From contig JAJOHG010000051.1 of assembly GCA_021029095.1 (NCBI GenBank), positions 62,001 to 126,000 of the forward strand: 64,000 nt of DNA, written 5' to 3'. Within the stretch, counting starts at the first letter, position 1, and each line of letters starts with the position of its first letter. Both the position numbers and the translations under genes were made by a program. The notes beneath the pieces are model-generated. The model had not been told where the DNA came from. It made no database searches and worked only from the letters and a program-made list of their open reading frames with translations. This document shows, piece by piece, positions 13,357 to 24,455 of the stretch. The DNA is from Phellopilus nigrolimitatus (taxonomy: Eukaryota > Basidiomycota > Agaricomycetes > Hymenochaetales > Hymenochaetaceae).

Positions 13357-14471
13357 TCAACGCGTGGCTTCTCCTGTCCCGCGATTAGAGGGCTCTGAAC
13401 ACGTCGACGTCTTCGACGCTCCTCTACGTCTATTTTTCGAGTTCCTCGTCCACCAGCTTGTCGCCCTCGGCTCCACGATCTCAAACCCAGCCGGAATCCA
13501 CGAAGCTCGCTTGCTATTCCTGCCGTCTGGTCCAATACGAGCAAGGCGACGCGTAAGGCCCGTCACGCGTTTCCACGCGAGAACAAACCGACGGAAGAAC
13601 GAGTTCTGGACTCGTGCGAGTTCTTCTTGTGAACCACAGTCGCTCAGAGAAGCAAGGCCCATGTGCTGTTGCGATTCGTGCTTCTCGAAAGACGGCGGGC
13701 GTTTTGACGATACAGGATGTTGAAAGGACGCGGGGCGTTCGGAATCGGATGCGGAAGTTTCAAACGGAGATCCTGGGAGGTCCTTGCTCTCGAAGGAGCA
13801 ACGAATGGTAGTCCAAGATGTAGTCACGGGTGTGTCAGCTTGAGTATCGCTCTCACCACCAGGGAAAGAATCTCTGAACACACGTGGCGAGCGTGTTCGT
13901 GCTGCCTCTTCGCCGGCCCAGATGACAAGTTCGGGAACAGGATCCGGCGAGTCGCTATCCAGCGCGTCGGAAATTGACGTGACAAGTTCAGGCGCTGCGT
14001 GGCTCTCGTCGGCGTATGTGTGCGGGTGAGTAATCTTGATTTTACTTGGTGCTCGATTTCTATAAGTGGGTCGAGCCGAGTTCGACTTCCTGATGGTGTG
14101 AAAACTAAGCGATACAAAGAGCAAGTAGTATTCTGAAGGGAAAGCTTACTTCAAAGAAATTGCAGGGAATAACGTGCTGTGGACCTTGAGACGGCACACG
14201 CTGATTTGCATCTTGGCTTTGATGATTTCGAGGATACGAAGCGATGTAAGGCAATATCGTCAACGTTGAGGATTTTGTTGCAACTGGCAATGAGAAGGAA
14301 TTGCGAGAGCGCGTCCGTGCTGTCGTCAGAGATGAGAGTGACCTGGAAGGAACAACACGCTGTAGAGTGCGAATTTATATCATCTTGAAGCCACAGTCCA
14401 CACGCAGTCCACTTGTGGCGAACATGTCAGCCACAATGTCTAAGTGATCGATAAGCAAATCGCCGCTACTG
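13357..14471 (-). CDS. Unrecognised protein, at least three exons; 5' end unresolved
   Basis: A long terminal frame ends at a TGA at 13357-13359. It joins upstream by a plausible intron (acceptor CTTAG) to an exon reading LISDDSTDALSQFLLIASC and NVDDIALHRFVSS. That exon joins by a 59-nt intron to one reading LLIDHLDIVADMFATSGLR. All phases agree, which supports a real gene. The C-terminal 240 residues are Ser/Pro/Glu-rich, then basic (RRFVLAWKRVTGLTRRLAR), and probably disordered. I do not recognise the family. The start lies above about 14470, and exons further upstream are likely but could not be fixed. Confidence 0.45.
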
Positions 14472-15449
14472 AATATTATATGTACGTGTTGGATAGGCCA
14501 AAAGGACAGAGAACAAAGTTCTCGACACCCGGCCTTTCTCAAAACCCCTATGATACTCATTGAATACATCGTATTTCTCGGAATGTCCTCCTTTGCGAAA
14601 CTTCAGGACCAAGACAAAGCCGGCTACTCAATGGTGAATTTGGCGAACAATCTGAAACGTTGCCAGCCAGACAGAGTGATCGCAAAGCTGGACCACTGCT
14701 GTATCTGGAGGATCAGCTTACGTCCTCGAACAGGTGGATAAAATGGAAGCGTGAAGCTTGAAATTTCAGAAGCAGGAGGACCGCAACTATGAAAACCGGG
14801 TAAACGAGCCCGTTGCTGTTGTGTTCAGGATAACAAAAAGCAGAGGCTCAGTTGTTTTCTATTGCCAAATTGTACAGGTCTCTATTCTCTTTTCTCTTGG
14901 CCATATATTTCCAATGTGCTTATTCTACATAATCATGTATTGTATGCACAAATTGCTATTTTTATAGCTCCCCCCTCTCCGCCACCCATGCACTATTGCA
15001 CTTCCATGTTGTTTTGGTACTTTTTGGTTTTATGCTATCTTGCCTCACCAGGGGGAGGAACAGAATCTAAGCCAAGGCCTGCAGTGAATGCCTGCAGTGT
15101 TATTTCCAATACCCAGTGGATAGTTCTTGCAAAAACATATCTGATTCTAGCTGTACACTTTCTATTCTGCCATCAAGCATGGAACTCAATGGGCTCTTAT
15201 TTCTACTTCACTCCAAGAAAAAGACACACAGTAACATAATCAATACAGCCCTCTCAGCAGTTCTTCCTGCACAAAATTAGAGTAGAGAGCTCTACCAGTA
15301 TCACACAATGACTCAATGAAGAATTGCAATTTGGAAGATATTTGTTACACATGATAACAAACAATAATCTAGCAGACATCAAATCATAGCTTCAAGACAA
15401 CTGAAACTCAAGCAAAAGCAAGGCATCCATTATGTCAAAACTATCAGAG
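14472..15449. other. Unassigned sequence, entry to an AT-rich island
   Basis: May contain 5' exons of the unrecognised minus-strand gene just before it; for example, open minus frames near 14.6-14.7 kb. From about 14.8 kb the base composition turns clearly AT-rich. No convincing coding exon is visible until the TPR frame. Confidence 0.4.
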
Positions 15450-16727
15450 TCAATTTCCTTCCAGGCCTTCCAACAATGCCTTTGCTTCCTTGTAATATCT
15501 ACTCACTAAACCAGGACAGATTGACAGGTACTTCTCCAGTATGGTGATGCTCTCCTGCAGATACATTCCTGCTTCTTTTCCCTGCCCAAGTTCCTTGAAA
15601 ATCCTTCCATTGGTCTTCAATGCCTCTCCAAGGCCAGGTTCATATGTATTTGGGTCCTGCATGGTAAGCTGTCTTAAAAGCTGTACTGACTCTTGAATAG
15701 CACTGAGCAACTCCAAATTTTGGCCATTATTAGACAGGCAATTAGACAGGTTGTTCAGTGTCATAGCCAGATCAGAGTCAGAGGTCTGTCTGAGAAGTTT
15801 TACTGACTCCTGAATGGCACTAAGAGCCTCATGGTGCCGTCCAATTCCAGACAAGGAAAGAGACAGAGTGTCCAGTGATCTTGCAAGTTCAAGCTCATAA
15901 TCCTCTGGGCTTTCCTGTGCAAGCTGTGTGTAAATATGTACAGCCTCCTGGCTGGCAATCATGGCTTCCTGATACTGTTCAATTTTACACAAGGAAGCAG
16001 ACAGGCCATTTAGTGATATTGCAAGTTTAACCTTGTGTTGTTCTGGGCTTTTCTCTACAAGCTGTCTGGAAATTTTAACAGCCTCTTGGATGACAATAAT
16101 GGCCTCCTGGTACTGTTGAACATTGGACAAGTAAAGAGACAGATTGCTCAGTGATATTGCAAGCTCAGACTTGTATTGTTCTGGGCTTGTCTCTGTAAGA
16201 TGCCTATATACCTTTATAGCTGTCCTGCTGGCACTAAGAGCCTTTTGGTATTGTCCAGTTTTGGCAAAGAAAAAAGGCATTAAATCTAGTGATAGTGCAA
16301 CTTTAGGGTCATATTTCTTTGGGTTTTGCTCTGCAAGTTGACTGTAAAGCTGGACAATTTCCTGGTTGGCAGTAAGAGCTTCCTGGTACTTCTCAGCTTC
16401 CCAAGCATCAGAAAGTTTAATCTTAAGATTTTCAAGTCTGCAGTTAATCTCCTTTGGGGTTTGCTCTGTTTCCTGGATGGAACCATCCAGTGTACTGTGC
16501 AGTGACATGCTTGACATCAGGTGAGATCTAGAAGAGCCAGTGAGAAAACTGTTTCCTATACTTTGAACAAATATGGATTGGAGACTTACTATGAACACAG
16601 GTGGTGAATTCGAGTTCCAAAGACGTTGTGAGAGATATAGTATCTGGATCCTACACAAACCTAGCTTATATACATGACAACTATTAATAGCAGCAGTTGT
16701 CTGAGTTACATTTTGCAAGCAACACAT
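15450..16727 (-). CDS. Tetratricopeptide-repeat protein, possibly a detached NLR-type tail
   Basis: One uninterrupted frame of up to 425 codons. From about residue 95 onward it is built of six or so TPR units of about 44 residues. Examples are YQEALTANQEIVQLYSQLAE, QEAIIVIQEAVKISRQL and EALSAIQESVKLLRQ. Each is followed by a block such as LAISLNGLSASLCKIEQYQE. This TPR type forms the C-terminal part of many fungal NB-ARC or NACHT proteins and of kinesin-light-chain-like proteins. No nucleotide-binding domain precedes it here. The N-terminal 90 residues look non-native, so the true start may be an internal Met (several lie near 16500) or the gene may be a 5'-truncated relic. Codon use and base composition are AT-rich, unlike the neighbouring genes. 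Possible function is protein-protein interaction only. Confidence 0.7.
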   Translation of the reverse strand: MCCLQNVTQTTAAINSCHVYKLGLCRIQILYLSQRLWNSNSPPVFIVSLQSIFVQSIGNSFLTGSSRSHLMSSMSLHSTLDGSIQETEQTPKEINCRLENLKIKLSDAWEAEKYQEALTANQEIVQLYSQLAEQNPKKYDPKVALSLDLMPFFFAKTGQYQKALSASRTAIKVYRHLTETSPEQYKSELAISLSNLSLYLSNVQQYQEAIIVIQEAVKISRQLVEKSPEQHKVKLAISLNGLSASLCKIEQYQEAMIASQEAVHIYTQLAQESPEDYELELARSLDTLSLSLSGIGRHHEALSAIQESVKLLRQTSDSDLAMTLNNLSNCLSNNGQNLELLSAIQESVQLLRQLTMQDPNTYEPGLGEALKTNGRIFKELGQGKEAGMYLQESITILEKYLSICPGLVSRYYKEAKALLEGLEGN

Positions 16728-17602
16728 TGCTGGTCAGTTCTTTTGCAAGGTAGTTTCTATGTGAATTACAATGCTGGACTGTACAGATACAATGGTAACA
16801 CAATGCAGGCATTGTTGCATCTTCAATGTTTGTCTTAGTAACATGTAAAATAGCAATGGTGCTAGAAATTTGGCATAGAAACAGTAAGCCTACAATGCAC
16901 ACAGAAACTGCTTTGGACATATGTGTAGGTTTTGAGCAAATAAATATACATTTTAAGCATTTTATACCTTATTTGGTATCCATATTATTGCCAGATCTAG
17001 TAGGCAATCAATACCGTAAGAATATGTACATGACCTGACTTCTACCTTGGAATGGTATGACCCTGAATGCTGTGCTTGCTGACTCTGCCAAGAACTTCAT
17101 TCACAAAATAAATAAACAAAATAAATAAAAACAGGGAAAGGCATGCACATGTTTAAATAGTTAATGGAGCAAAATAGTATGAGTTGGACTGCTGGTTTGT
17201 AGTCTGGATGTTTGTGATGCTCCTTCTTTTCTTTAGGAAGGATCCAACGGGGCTTCGGCATGGTGCATCAATTTAATGTACATTCGTGCCATAATGCCAT
17301 ATATGGCTGTATAAAATATGAGCCATACCATATGCCACCTCTAAAACCCAAGATACGGCAGATTTTCATACACTGCGGGCATCCACTTAGAACACCCCCA
17401 TGGTGAGTCAATTAGATGTTTTATTTAATTGTGGCTTTCTCCATGCAATATAGTTTTACACTTTTGGTCACTTTTATCCAAATCATGGCACTGGTTGGGG
17501 GCTCACCTCAAGCTTGAAAAGTTGTGTAGCCCAGCTGTCATGTCATGTGCTCACCTGGTTAAAATAGAAATGAAAACAAGCATGCGTCCTTCCATCCCTT
17601 AG
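16728..17602. other. AT-rich intergenic sequence
   Basis: No coding frame with identifiable features. Contains AT-rich simple stretches (AAATAAATAAA near 17110). Part of the AT-rich island. Confidence 0.55.
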
Positions 17603-17684
17603 GGTGAGATGGCCGAGCGGTCCAAGGCGTCAGACTAAGGATCTGATCTCTTCGGGGGCGTGGGTTCGAATCCCATTCTCATCA
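17603..17684 (+). tRNA. tRNA-Leu (anticodon AAG)
   Basis: An 82-nt class II tRNA folds cleanly by eye. The acceptor stem is GGTGAGA/TCTCATC with discriminator A and one G-T pair. The D arm carries an A-box (TGGCCGAGCGG). The anticodon arm is TCAGA-CTAAGGA-TCTGA, giving AAG. A long variable arm (around TTCGGGG) marks a leucine tRNA, and the T arm holds a B-box (GGTTCGAATCC). There is no intron. Two decayed partial copies follow within 200 bases. Confidence 0.93.
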
Positions 17685-17717
17685 TGAGTTTTTGATGTTT
17701 TATGTGTTTTATGTGTT

Positions 17718-17790
17718 GGATCCAAGACAAGGATCTAATCTCTTTGGGGGGGCATGTGTTCAAATCCCACTCTCATCATGAGTTTTTGAT
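17718..17790 (+). pseudogene. Decayed tRNA-Leu copy 1
   Basis: Retains the 3' two thirds of the upstream tRNA-Leu: an AAGGATCTAATCTC anticodon/variable segment, a mutated T arm (GTGTTCAAATCCCA) and the CTCTCATCATGAG 3' end. The following GTTTTTGAT flank is shared with the intact copy. The acceptor 5' half and the A-box are lost, so it should not be functional. Confidence 0.7.
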
Positions 17791-17805
17791 TATTATTTTT
17801 CTCCC

Positions 17806-17882
17806 ACAGACCATGCAGTAAAGGCATTAGACTAAGGATCTAATCTCTTCAGATGTGTTTGAATATTACTTTTATCACACAG
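17806..17882 (+). pseudogene. Decayed tRNA-Leu copy 2
   Basis: Recognisable by GGCATTAGACTAAGGATC followed by TAATCTCTTC, matching the anticodon arm and variable loop of the intact tRNA-Leu. The T arm is degraded (GTGTTTGAATATTAC) and the variable arm is shortened. It is more diverged than copy 1. Confidence 0.6.
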
Positions 17883-18731
17883 TTGTTCACCAGTCAATGA
17901 CTTAGCAAAATTGCAGATGGTAGTTCAGTTAAAACAGCTTCATTTTGTACCCATTAAAGTAAACCAGCCGAGAGTCAAAGCCTGGGGCTCTGGGTTTGTT
18001 GGACTCTCTGGGCTCGCTGCTTAGTGACATTTTGAAAGAGGAAGTGGCATTTTCTTTTAAATATAAGATGACAGTTTAGATGTTTCAAGGGTTTAAATAA
18101 CTACAGATTTTTGTTTGCTACATGGATAGGTTTACTTTGAAGCTGTATATTTTAAAATGCATCAGGGGTGTGAAAGTTTCCAATATTGTAGGACTGCTAG
18201 TTTAAGGGATTTTTGGGCTGTAATCACTGCTTTGAGGCTGTATTTTTGGTATCTTTGCACTGTTTCTGCTTTTGGAAGTGCATTTGGGATCTTACAGTCA
18301 CACTGTGCTGCAGTTTTCATTTTAGCACATTTTTGTGGCATTTTTGACTTCTCTCATTTCACCTCTCGAAGTCTGGAACACAGCATGATATGCCCTACTC
18401 TGTTACAGAAAACAAGAGAAAACAACTCGGAATTGTGCTTTATAGGTCAGTGATTCATTGACCGATGGTGAGTCATTGACCAGTGAATCACTGTGAACTT
18501 TTTACTTTTTCAAGCTCTTTACAGGAGTACTTCTTCTTTTCTAACTGTTTTCACAATACAGTCTCTATTGACAGCATGAGAGGAGGGTCAAAAGTGGATC
18601 AATGTACATGTTTCGATATGGTTAGTACACAGGATGGCAGTTTGTAGTTGATCGGTAAAATACAACATATCACAGCATATTAAGCAGACCCACCTGCTGC
18701 ACTGGAATCGAATCTCACTTTCGTCAAGATA
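17883..18731. other. AT-rich spacer with one perfect hairpin
   Basis: No coding frame with features. Near 18449-18492 the 10-mer CAGTGATTCA and its exact complement TGAATCACTG flank a core that contains TCATTGACC twice. This could form a hairpin, a dyad binding site or a transposon end. Nothing distinguishes these. Confidence 0.5.
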
Positions 18732-19904
18732 CAGTTGATTATCTCATAACGAATTGGCTACTAATGCATAAACCCGCTAATGCATAGAAAATGGCGGGGA
18801 CCGACACCGTCCCCGCCAAATATGCCAAAAAATCTACTATCGAATAATGCATAAGAATTTTGGCCGTATGCATTACAGTGCGTGAAGGCAAGAAGTAACA
18901 ACCCGGCAAGCTCTGAAAACCTCTGGTTTCTAGCCTCGCTGTATCATATGGCTAGCCTCATTAAGAGTTGATTCGGATAGGGATAAACCATATCTTCAAC
19001 GCCTGTTGAAGAGTTTTATGAGTTGCTGAAAAACAAAAATATTGACTGAAAAGTTTGAAACAAGTACTATATATAGTAATGATATGTAGCAGTTTACCAT
19101 ATTTAGACTGTATTACATAAGATACTCGCTTAGCTTAAATGAAAATCCGCCCTGAAGTAAGGTATGATGATGTTTATACACTCCGTTCGACCATTTTATG
19201 GCTTGTATAGGCTTATTTGAGATATGTACAGATGTAACTGTTTATTATTTATTTATTTACTTATTATTTTTTTCAGCGAAAATTTTGAAACATTATTACC
19301 AAAAACGGGAAACTGCATAAATGTGCATATCTTTCTTACTTCTATTACAAAATTTCAACCAGAATTTTTGAACCCGCAAAATTTGAGGCTGTATGCAGTT
19401 GCAAGGTCTTGCCTTCACGCACTGTAGTAAATTTACTATTTTGAGGCAATTTCCATTAGCAAATATCAAAAATCAGCCAAATCGGCTACGCTTTGATGCT
19501 CGATGGCGGCCTCGATGTGATCCCGACACAGTTCTGACAGCCAGCATGGCAAAAAATAAAGCAGCAACAGCTGAGACGCATGCGTAGCCACTTGTGGCGT
19601 CTCGATTTGGCTTCCCATAAACAGGTTACTCTCGACTCACTCAAAATTCGCAGTCCATGGACACTTCTTGAGCTCATTTATACATGGCTTGCAATGTTTA
19701 ACTTCTCTCAAATACTCAATTGTCTTTTTCAATGGTTGCGAAACCTCGCAAAATCGGATTATGGTTGATTCGCTTTTTGAGCGTGACAAGAGTACAGTGT
19801 ATGTCACATATGCATCACATGTACGTGACATATACTACTGCATACGATCTACTAATGATAGGAAATTTGGGGACGGACCGGATTCGTTATGAGATAATCA
19901 ACTG
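18732..19904. mobile_element. Non-autonomous Tc1/mariner-like (pogo-type) TIR element
   Basis: Perfect 23-bp terminal inverted repeats start CAGTTGATTATCTCATAACG at the left and appear as the reverse complement at the right end. The element is flanked on both sides by TA, the target duplication of the Tc1/mariner superfamily. Length is 1173 bp including a second nested element, so about 620 bp when the insertion is removed. No transposase frame is present. It would depend on an enzyme encoded elsewhere. Its right end lies only 50 bp beyond the stop codon of the dihydroorotate dehydrogenase gene, within or next to its 3' UTR. Confidence 0.85.
18876..19424. mobile_element. Second TIR element nested inside the first
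   Basis: A 549-bp segment with 17-bp terminal inverted repeats (CAGTGCGTGAAGGCAAG at the left, its complement at the right) flanked by TA on both sides. It lies wholly inside the larger element. Its TIR sequence differs from that of the host element, so the two belong to different families, both with the TA target rule. No transposase is encoded. Confidence 0.82.
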
Positions 19905-19954
19905 TATTGATTTCCTGCTTTTCCTTTATACGAAGTTCGGGAGTTATGTCCAAC

Positions 19955-21665
19955 TCATACTAAGGTACCGGACGTCTCTTCTAATACAGAAGAATCCTGG
20001 GCCATTTTCTTCCCAAATGTCTCCAGCTGTTCTTTGATCGAAAGCGCCTCCTCAATCAGTGTCTGCAGTCCTGACTCTGCACTTGACTTGGGCACCTCAA
20101 TCGGCTGCCGAGCAGCCAGTTCCCCCACCGCCTTCTGTACAACCGCTCTCCACGTCGTCCCCTCGAGTGCGAGCGCGTCCGCGAGCTCGTCCTTGATGCG
20201 CCGGCACGCTCCGACACCATCGTACCCGAAGCCCGTGTACAGCTGCACGGCCGACGCGCCTGCGCGCGCATAGTCGAGCGCGTCAGCGCCTGTGGAGATG
20301 CCCCCACAGCCTATGAGGGGCACAGACTCCGGGAGGTGCGCGCGAAGAGTGCGCAGAGCTCGGAGAGTAAGGGGTTTGAGAGGTGAGCCGGAGAGGCCGC
20401 CCGTCTCCGTTTTGCGGGCTGCAATGAGGATTGAGCGGGAGTAAATCAAACGGCATGTAAAATATCTCACAGTCTGTGAGTCCCAGAGGACGCTGTACGG
20501 TCGTGTTGCTCACAATCACGCCGTCAACTCCTGAAGACGCCTTGACTGCCTCTGCAACGTCCTTCAACTCAATTTCGGACAGGTCGGGCGCGATTTTCAG
20601 TACGATACGTGGTCTGCGCGCCGTCAGTGTCTGAGCCGACAGCGGGAGCGCTTCCCGCTCAGCCGTTATCCCCGCGAGCAGCTCCTCTAACAGCCCGCGG
20701 GTCTGCAGCCCCCGGAGGCCCGGCGTGTTCGGACTCGACACGTTTACGACAAGTACGTCTGCGTACGGACCGAATGTCTTGATTCCGTTGAGGAAGTCGG
20801 TGATTGCGTCCGGGGCGGATGCCTTGTTCTTTCCTAAATTTATCGCGAGGAGCGCGTGCGGGCGCAGAGAGGCGTGAGCCTCAGGTTCAGGTGCGGGGCG
20901 GTCGGCAAAGATTTTGGGCAGGCGCGCACGCAGACGAGAAAGGACCGACGTAGCGCCTTCAGACGGGAATCCATAGCGGTTGATCATAGCTGAGTCGTCA
21001 GGAAGGTGGAAGACGCGGGGAGTTGGGTTTCCTGGCTACGAGTCCGTTTAGCGACGTGCTCTAGAAGGGGAACGAGACGGGAGCCTTGCCTGAGGCTTCG
21101 GCGTAACACTGCCAATTTCAACCCATCCAAACCCAAGATTGAATAATCCTGCAATAAGCTTACGGGTCGATATATATTACGTGCACACATGAAGAAGCAC
21201 GCACCGTCAATGGCTTCGCCGTTCTTGTCAAACCCTGCTGCGAGTCCGATTGGGTTCGAAAGCGTTTCGCCCCATAACTGCGACCCCAGGTTATATATGA
21301 ATATAAGCCGTTTCTCATGCCGAACATTCACTGCATACCTCTGTGCTCAACCGCCCGTCGTCTACGCCCATGTCCTTCGGCGCCAGCCCACTTCTCAAAA
21401 CTTTCACAGCAACCTTATGCGACATCTCCGGATCCAAAGCATACCGCATGAGCGGAGTGAAGAAGTAGCGATGAATTGCAGACCGCGAGTCGAAGTAGTA
21501 CACGGCAAACAGAGTACCAGACACCAGGATGGCAGTCGTCCCCACCGCACGCCGCAGCGTGTTCACAGATCGATTAGATGATGAAGAGAGCGGGCGGGTA
21601 TGCCCGGGTAGACGAGCCTGCGCGAGCTGTCGCGCCGCTTGACGCGATGCCGCGCGAGAGAACAT
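19955..21665 (-). CDS. Dihydroorotate dehydrogenase, mitochondrial class 2
   Basis: Oxidises dihydroorotate to orotate in pyrimidine synthesis, passing electrons to ubiquinone at the inner mitochondrial membrane. The N-terminus is an Arg/Ser-rich presequence followed by a hydrophobic segment (AVGTTAILVSGTLFAVYYF), as expected of class 2 enzymes. Family blocks follow in order: NPIGLAAGFDKNGEAIDG, WVEIGSVTPKPQ, INRYGFPSEG, INLGKNK, NVSSPNTPGLR with the catalytic Ser, KIAPDLS, SNTT, GLSG, GCGGI and YTGFGYDG for FMN and phosphate binding. It has five or six exons. The intron at 21036-21089 uses a GC donor (GCAAGG) with a normal AG, and only this splice gives the family sequence PKPQPGNP. The frame looks intact. 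Confidence 0.93.
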
Positions 21666-22121
21666 TGCGCGCTCTTTCCGTTGAATGTGCACGACGTCAA
21701 AAGGCGTTCCGGGAACTTTTGCCGAACTGCCTATTCTGGATTCGTACAACCTTCCTTTTCTTCATCTCTCTTTTGCTTTTCCCGTGGAAAATAATAATCA
21801 ATCTGCTACATGTAATGCTGCACAATGGGCTGGATGGCTTCAAAGGCCGCATACCACCAACGAGACGATATCACCGACCGATGACAAATTGGCTTCGTAA
21901 ATACATTGGAGAACACATGGTGTAGTCTGGGCGCTCAAGGAACCTTAGAACCGCATGCCTTCGGAGTCATCAATTGTCCTGAGTCCCCTTGTATAACTTA
22001 CAAGGTCAGTTCAATTCAATTCAGTTCGCTGCGATAAGCTTGCTGTCCGCATTGCTCAACATCACCAACGACTCGGACAGCTTTACAGCAAAAGACCTAT
22101 CACTGGCACGTTCAGGGCGCA
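21666..22121. promoter_or_regulatory. Divergent promoter region
   Basis: About 456 bp separate the divergent starts of the dihydroorotate dehydrogenase and carboxypeptidase genes. It must hold both promoters. No specific site could be assigned. The sequence just upstream of the carboxypeptidase ATG is not shared with the second copy of that gene. Confidence 0.5.
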
Positions 22122-24297
22122 ATGAAGTTTCTCTACTCCTTGTGTTCGCTTGTCTTGCTTGCTGGTGTCGCAAGAACTCTCGTCGATTCGCCTGGACAGA
22201 GTGTATTCTCAACCAGCAGGCACGGGTGTGTGAAGCACCACCACTACACGGAATCGACTAACTATCTGATGTCTGGCATACCAGGTCTCTGGAACTTACG
22301 ACCGTCTCGTCCGACCATTTTACGACTTTCTCTCATCCTGCGTTCCCCGGCAGAAGTGCTCGAATTAAGAAATCCAACTTCTGCGACGGCAACGTCGCGT
22401 TCGTGTTGTTTCCGCCCTCGTCAAATGCAGAATTTACCAATAATCTTCATCCTCGACAGCTCGTACACCGGATACATCGACGTTGGAGCCAAGCACCTTT
22501 TCTTTTATTTCTTCGAGAGCAGAAACGACCCGGATAATGATGACGTCCTTCTGTGGACCAATGGCGGTATGTCTTCCACGTGCGTTTTGAGTTTTATTCA
22601 TTTAATTCTTTCTGAAGGACCTGGCGGTTCGTCCTCAATGGGCCTCTTCTTAGAGCTAGGTCATTTCTCTAGATTTTTACGGTACTTGATGAAGGAAGCT
22701 AATGTCAAAATACAGGACCATGCAATATCGTTTCGCCAAACAGCACAGAATATAACCCATACTCATGGAATTCAAATGCGAACATATTCTTCATTGACCA
22801 ACCTACTGGTACCGGATTTTCCTATCACGAGTTCGGTGACATACCCGTACGCGACTTGACTATAATTCATTCCATCTGCTTACGCTCCTATTGAGCAGTC
22901 TACAACTGAGGAAGCCGGGAACGATATAGCACGATTCATTGCTGCTTTCTTTGAAACGTTCCCCAAGTTCAAGGGCCGCAACTTCCATCTGACCGGCGAA
23001 TCTTACGCAGTACGTCCAATGTCCTAATTGAAGCCCGTTTGATATGATCTCGAATATCTCTAATCGACCTAGGGACGTTTCCTCCCCGTTTATGCCGCTG
23101 CTGTTTATGACCATAATGAAGTCCTCGTTTCAAATGGATTTACCCCGGTGAACTTAAAATCCGTCATGATCGGTAAGTATATTCTTGTAAATTGTTAAGT
23201 CAGGTTATCAACAGACGCCCATATAGGAAATGGGGCGACAGATTTCTTCTAGTGCGTTGACATTAAACGAATTATTTCTTCGTCTAAGGTCTATCTAGCC
23301 TCGTGCGTTCGTACTACGATATGCAATGCACGGCGGCATCGGTTGCGCCTGTTCAAACAATCAGGTACTTAATTTCAAACTTTTCAGAAGTACAGAATCC
23401 CGCTGATGGTAAATAGTGCGTGTGTCCGCATGAAGCAAATCGTGAGTCCTTTCTCATTCATTGGAAGGCAAGTATGCATATCTGAAGCATTCCCTGAATA
23501 TGTGCTTAAAGTTACCTCGCTGCGAGAGGTGGTCCAAGAAAGCTTGCATAGACCATTTCGACCTTATCGATTGTAACGCAGCGTTCAAATTCTGCTCCGA
23601 AGAGATGATGCCATATCTCGAACTTGGTACTCAACCCACCGCTCCTGTGAAGGAAGACCAGCGCTCATCGAAATTCAGGCTACAGCTACTACGACATGTC
23701 GAAGAAATGCGATACTAACACAGACTGCTACCCAGGACAATTGTAGGTCATTCCGTTTTCTTGAATGATCTTACAGGACTAAATTTGAGTGGCAGTGATA
23801 TTGTAGCCTACCTCGATTCGCCCGAGGTACGAAAGATGCTCGGGGTGGACCACGCATTCGGCAATTTTACCAATATCGCCATGGATGTGTACGACCGCTT
23901 CTGGGCAAGCGGCGACCCGCTGCACCAAACTCAATTGTACATCCCAGAGCTTCTTGCGCGCGGCGTGAAGGTGCTTATCTACGCAGGCACCTACGATTTC
24001 ATCGCAAACTGGGTTGGAAATGAGCGGTGGACGCTAGACATGGACTGGGCGAATAAAGAAGCATTCGCAGGCTCGCCGTTGACGGAGTGGTTCGTGAATG
24101 GGGAGCCGGCAGGGAAGACGAGGGCATATGGGAACTTTACGTTCACGACAATTTATGGCGCGGGCCATTTGGTCTGTCTTTTGTGTTTATTCTTTTTTGA
24201 TGGAATAGCTGATTACCTGCATTCGCAGGTTCCGCATGATAAGCCTGTCGAGTCTTTGGAGATGCTAAAACGTTGGCTCGCAGACAAACCCATGTAA
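22122..24297 (+). CDS. Secreted serine carboxypeptidase, S10 family (intact copy)
   Basis: Releases C-terminal residues from peptides in an acidic compartment or outside the cell. A signal peptide ([17 protein letters not shown]) leads into a typical S10 chain. The family block SNFCDGNVA joins [20 protein letters not shown] across an intron, followed by [17 protein letters not shown]. The nucleophile motif is GESYAG, the Asp region is [19 protein letters not shown], and the catalytic His is in GAGHLVPHDKP. Exons include 22122-22303, 22354-22398, 22460-22566 and several more. Introns are about 50-60 nt and all phases work, including an acceptor in GTGGCAG near 23794. It is the intact partner of a broken inverted copy at 45.4-47.5 kb. 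The paralogues diverge abruptly upstream of the ATG. Confidence 0.88.
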
Positions 24298-24455
24298 ATG
24301 TTTGCCTTCCGGGATTTCGACTCTTCTGTTTGGCCAAATCAAGCGCCCTGACTCGAAGAGATATATGTACAACTACGCTATGCAACGTCTTCCACGCCGT
24401 TTGAACTCGATGGGACTGTTCTTTGTCGAGTTCAGAATCGGCCTGCGGCCGTGTC

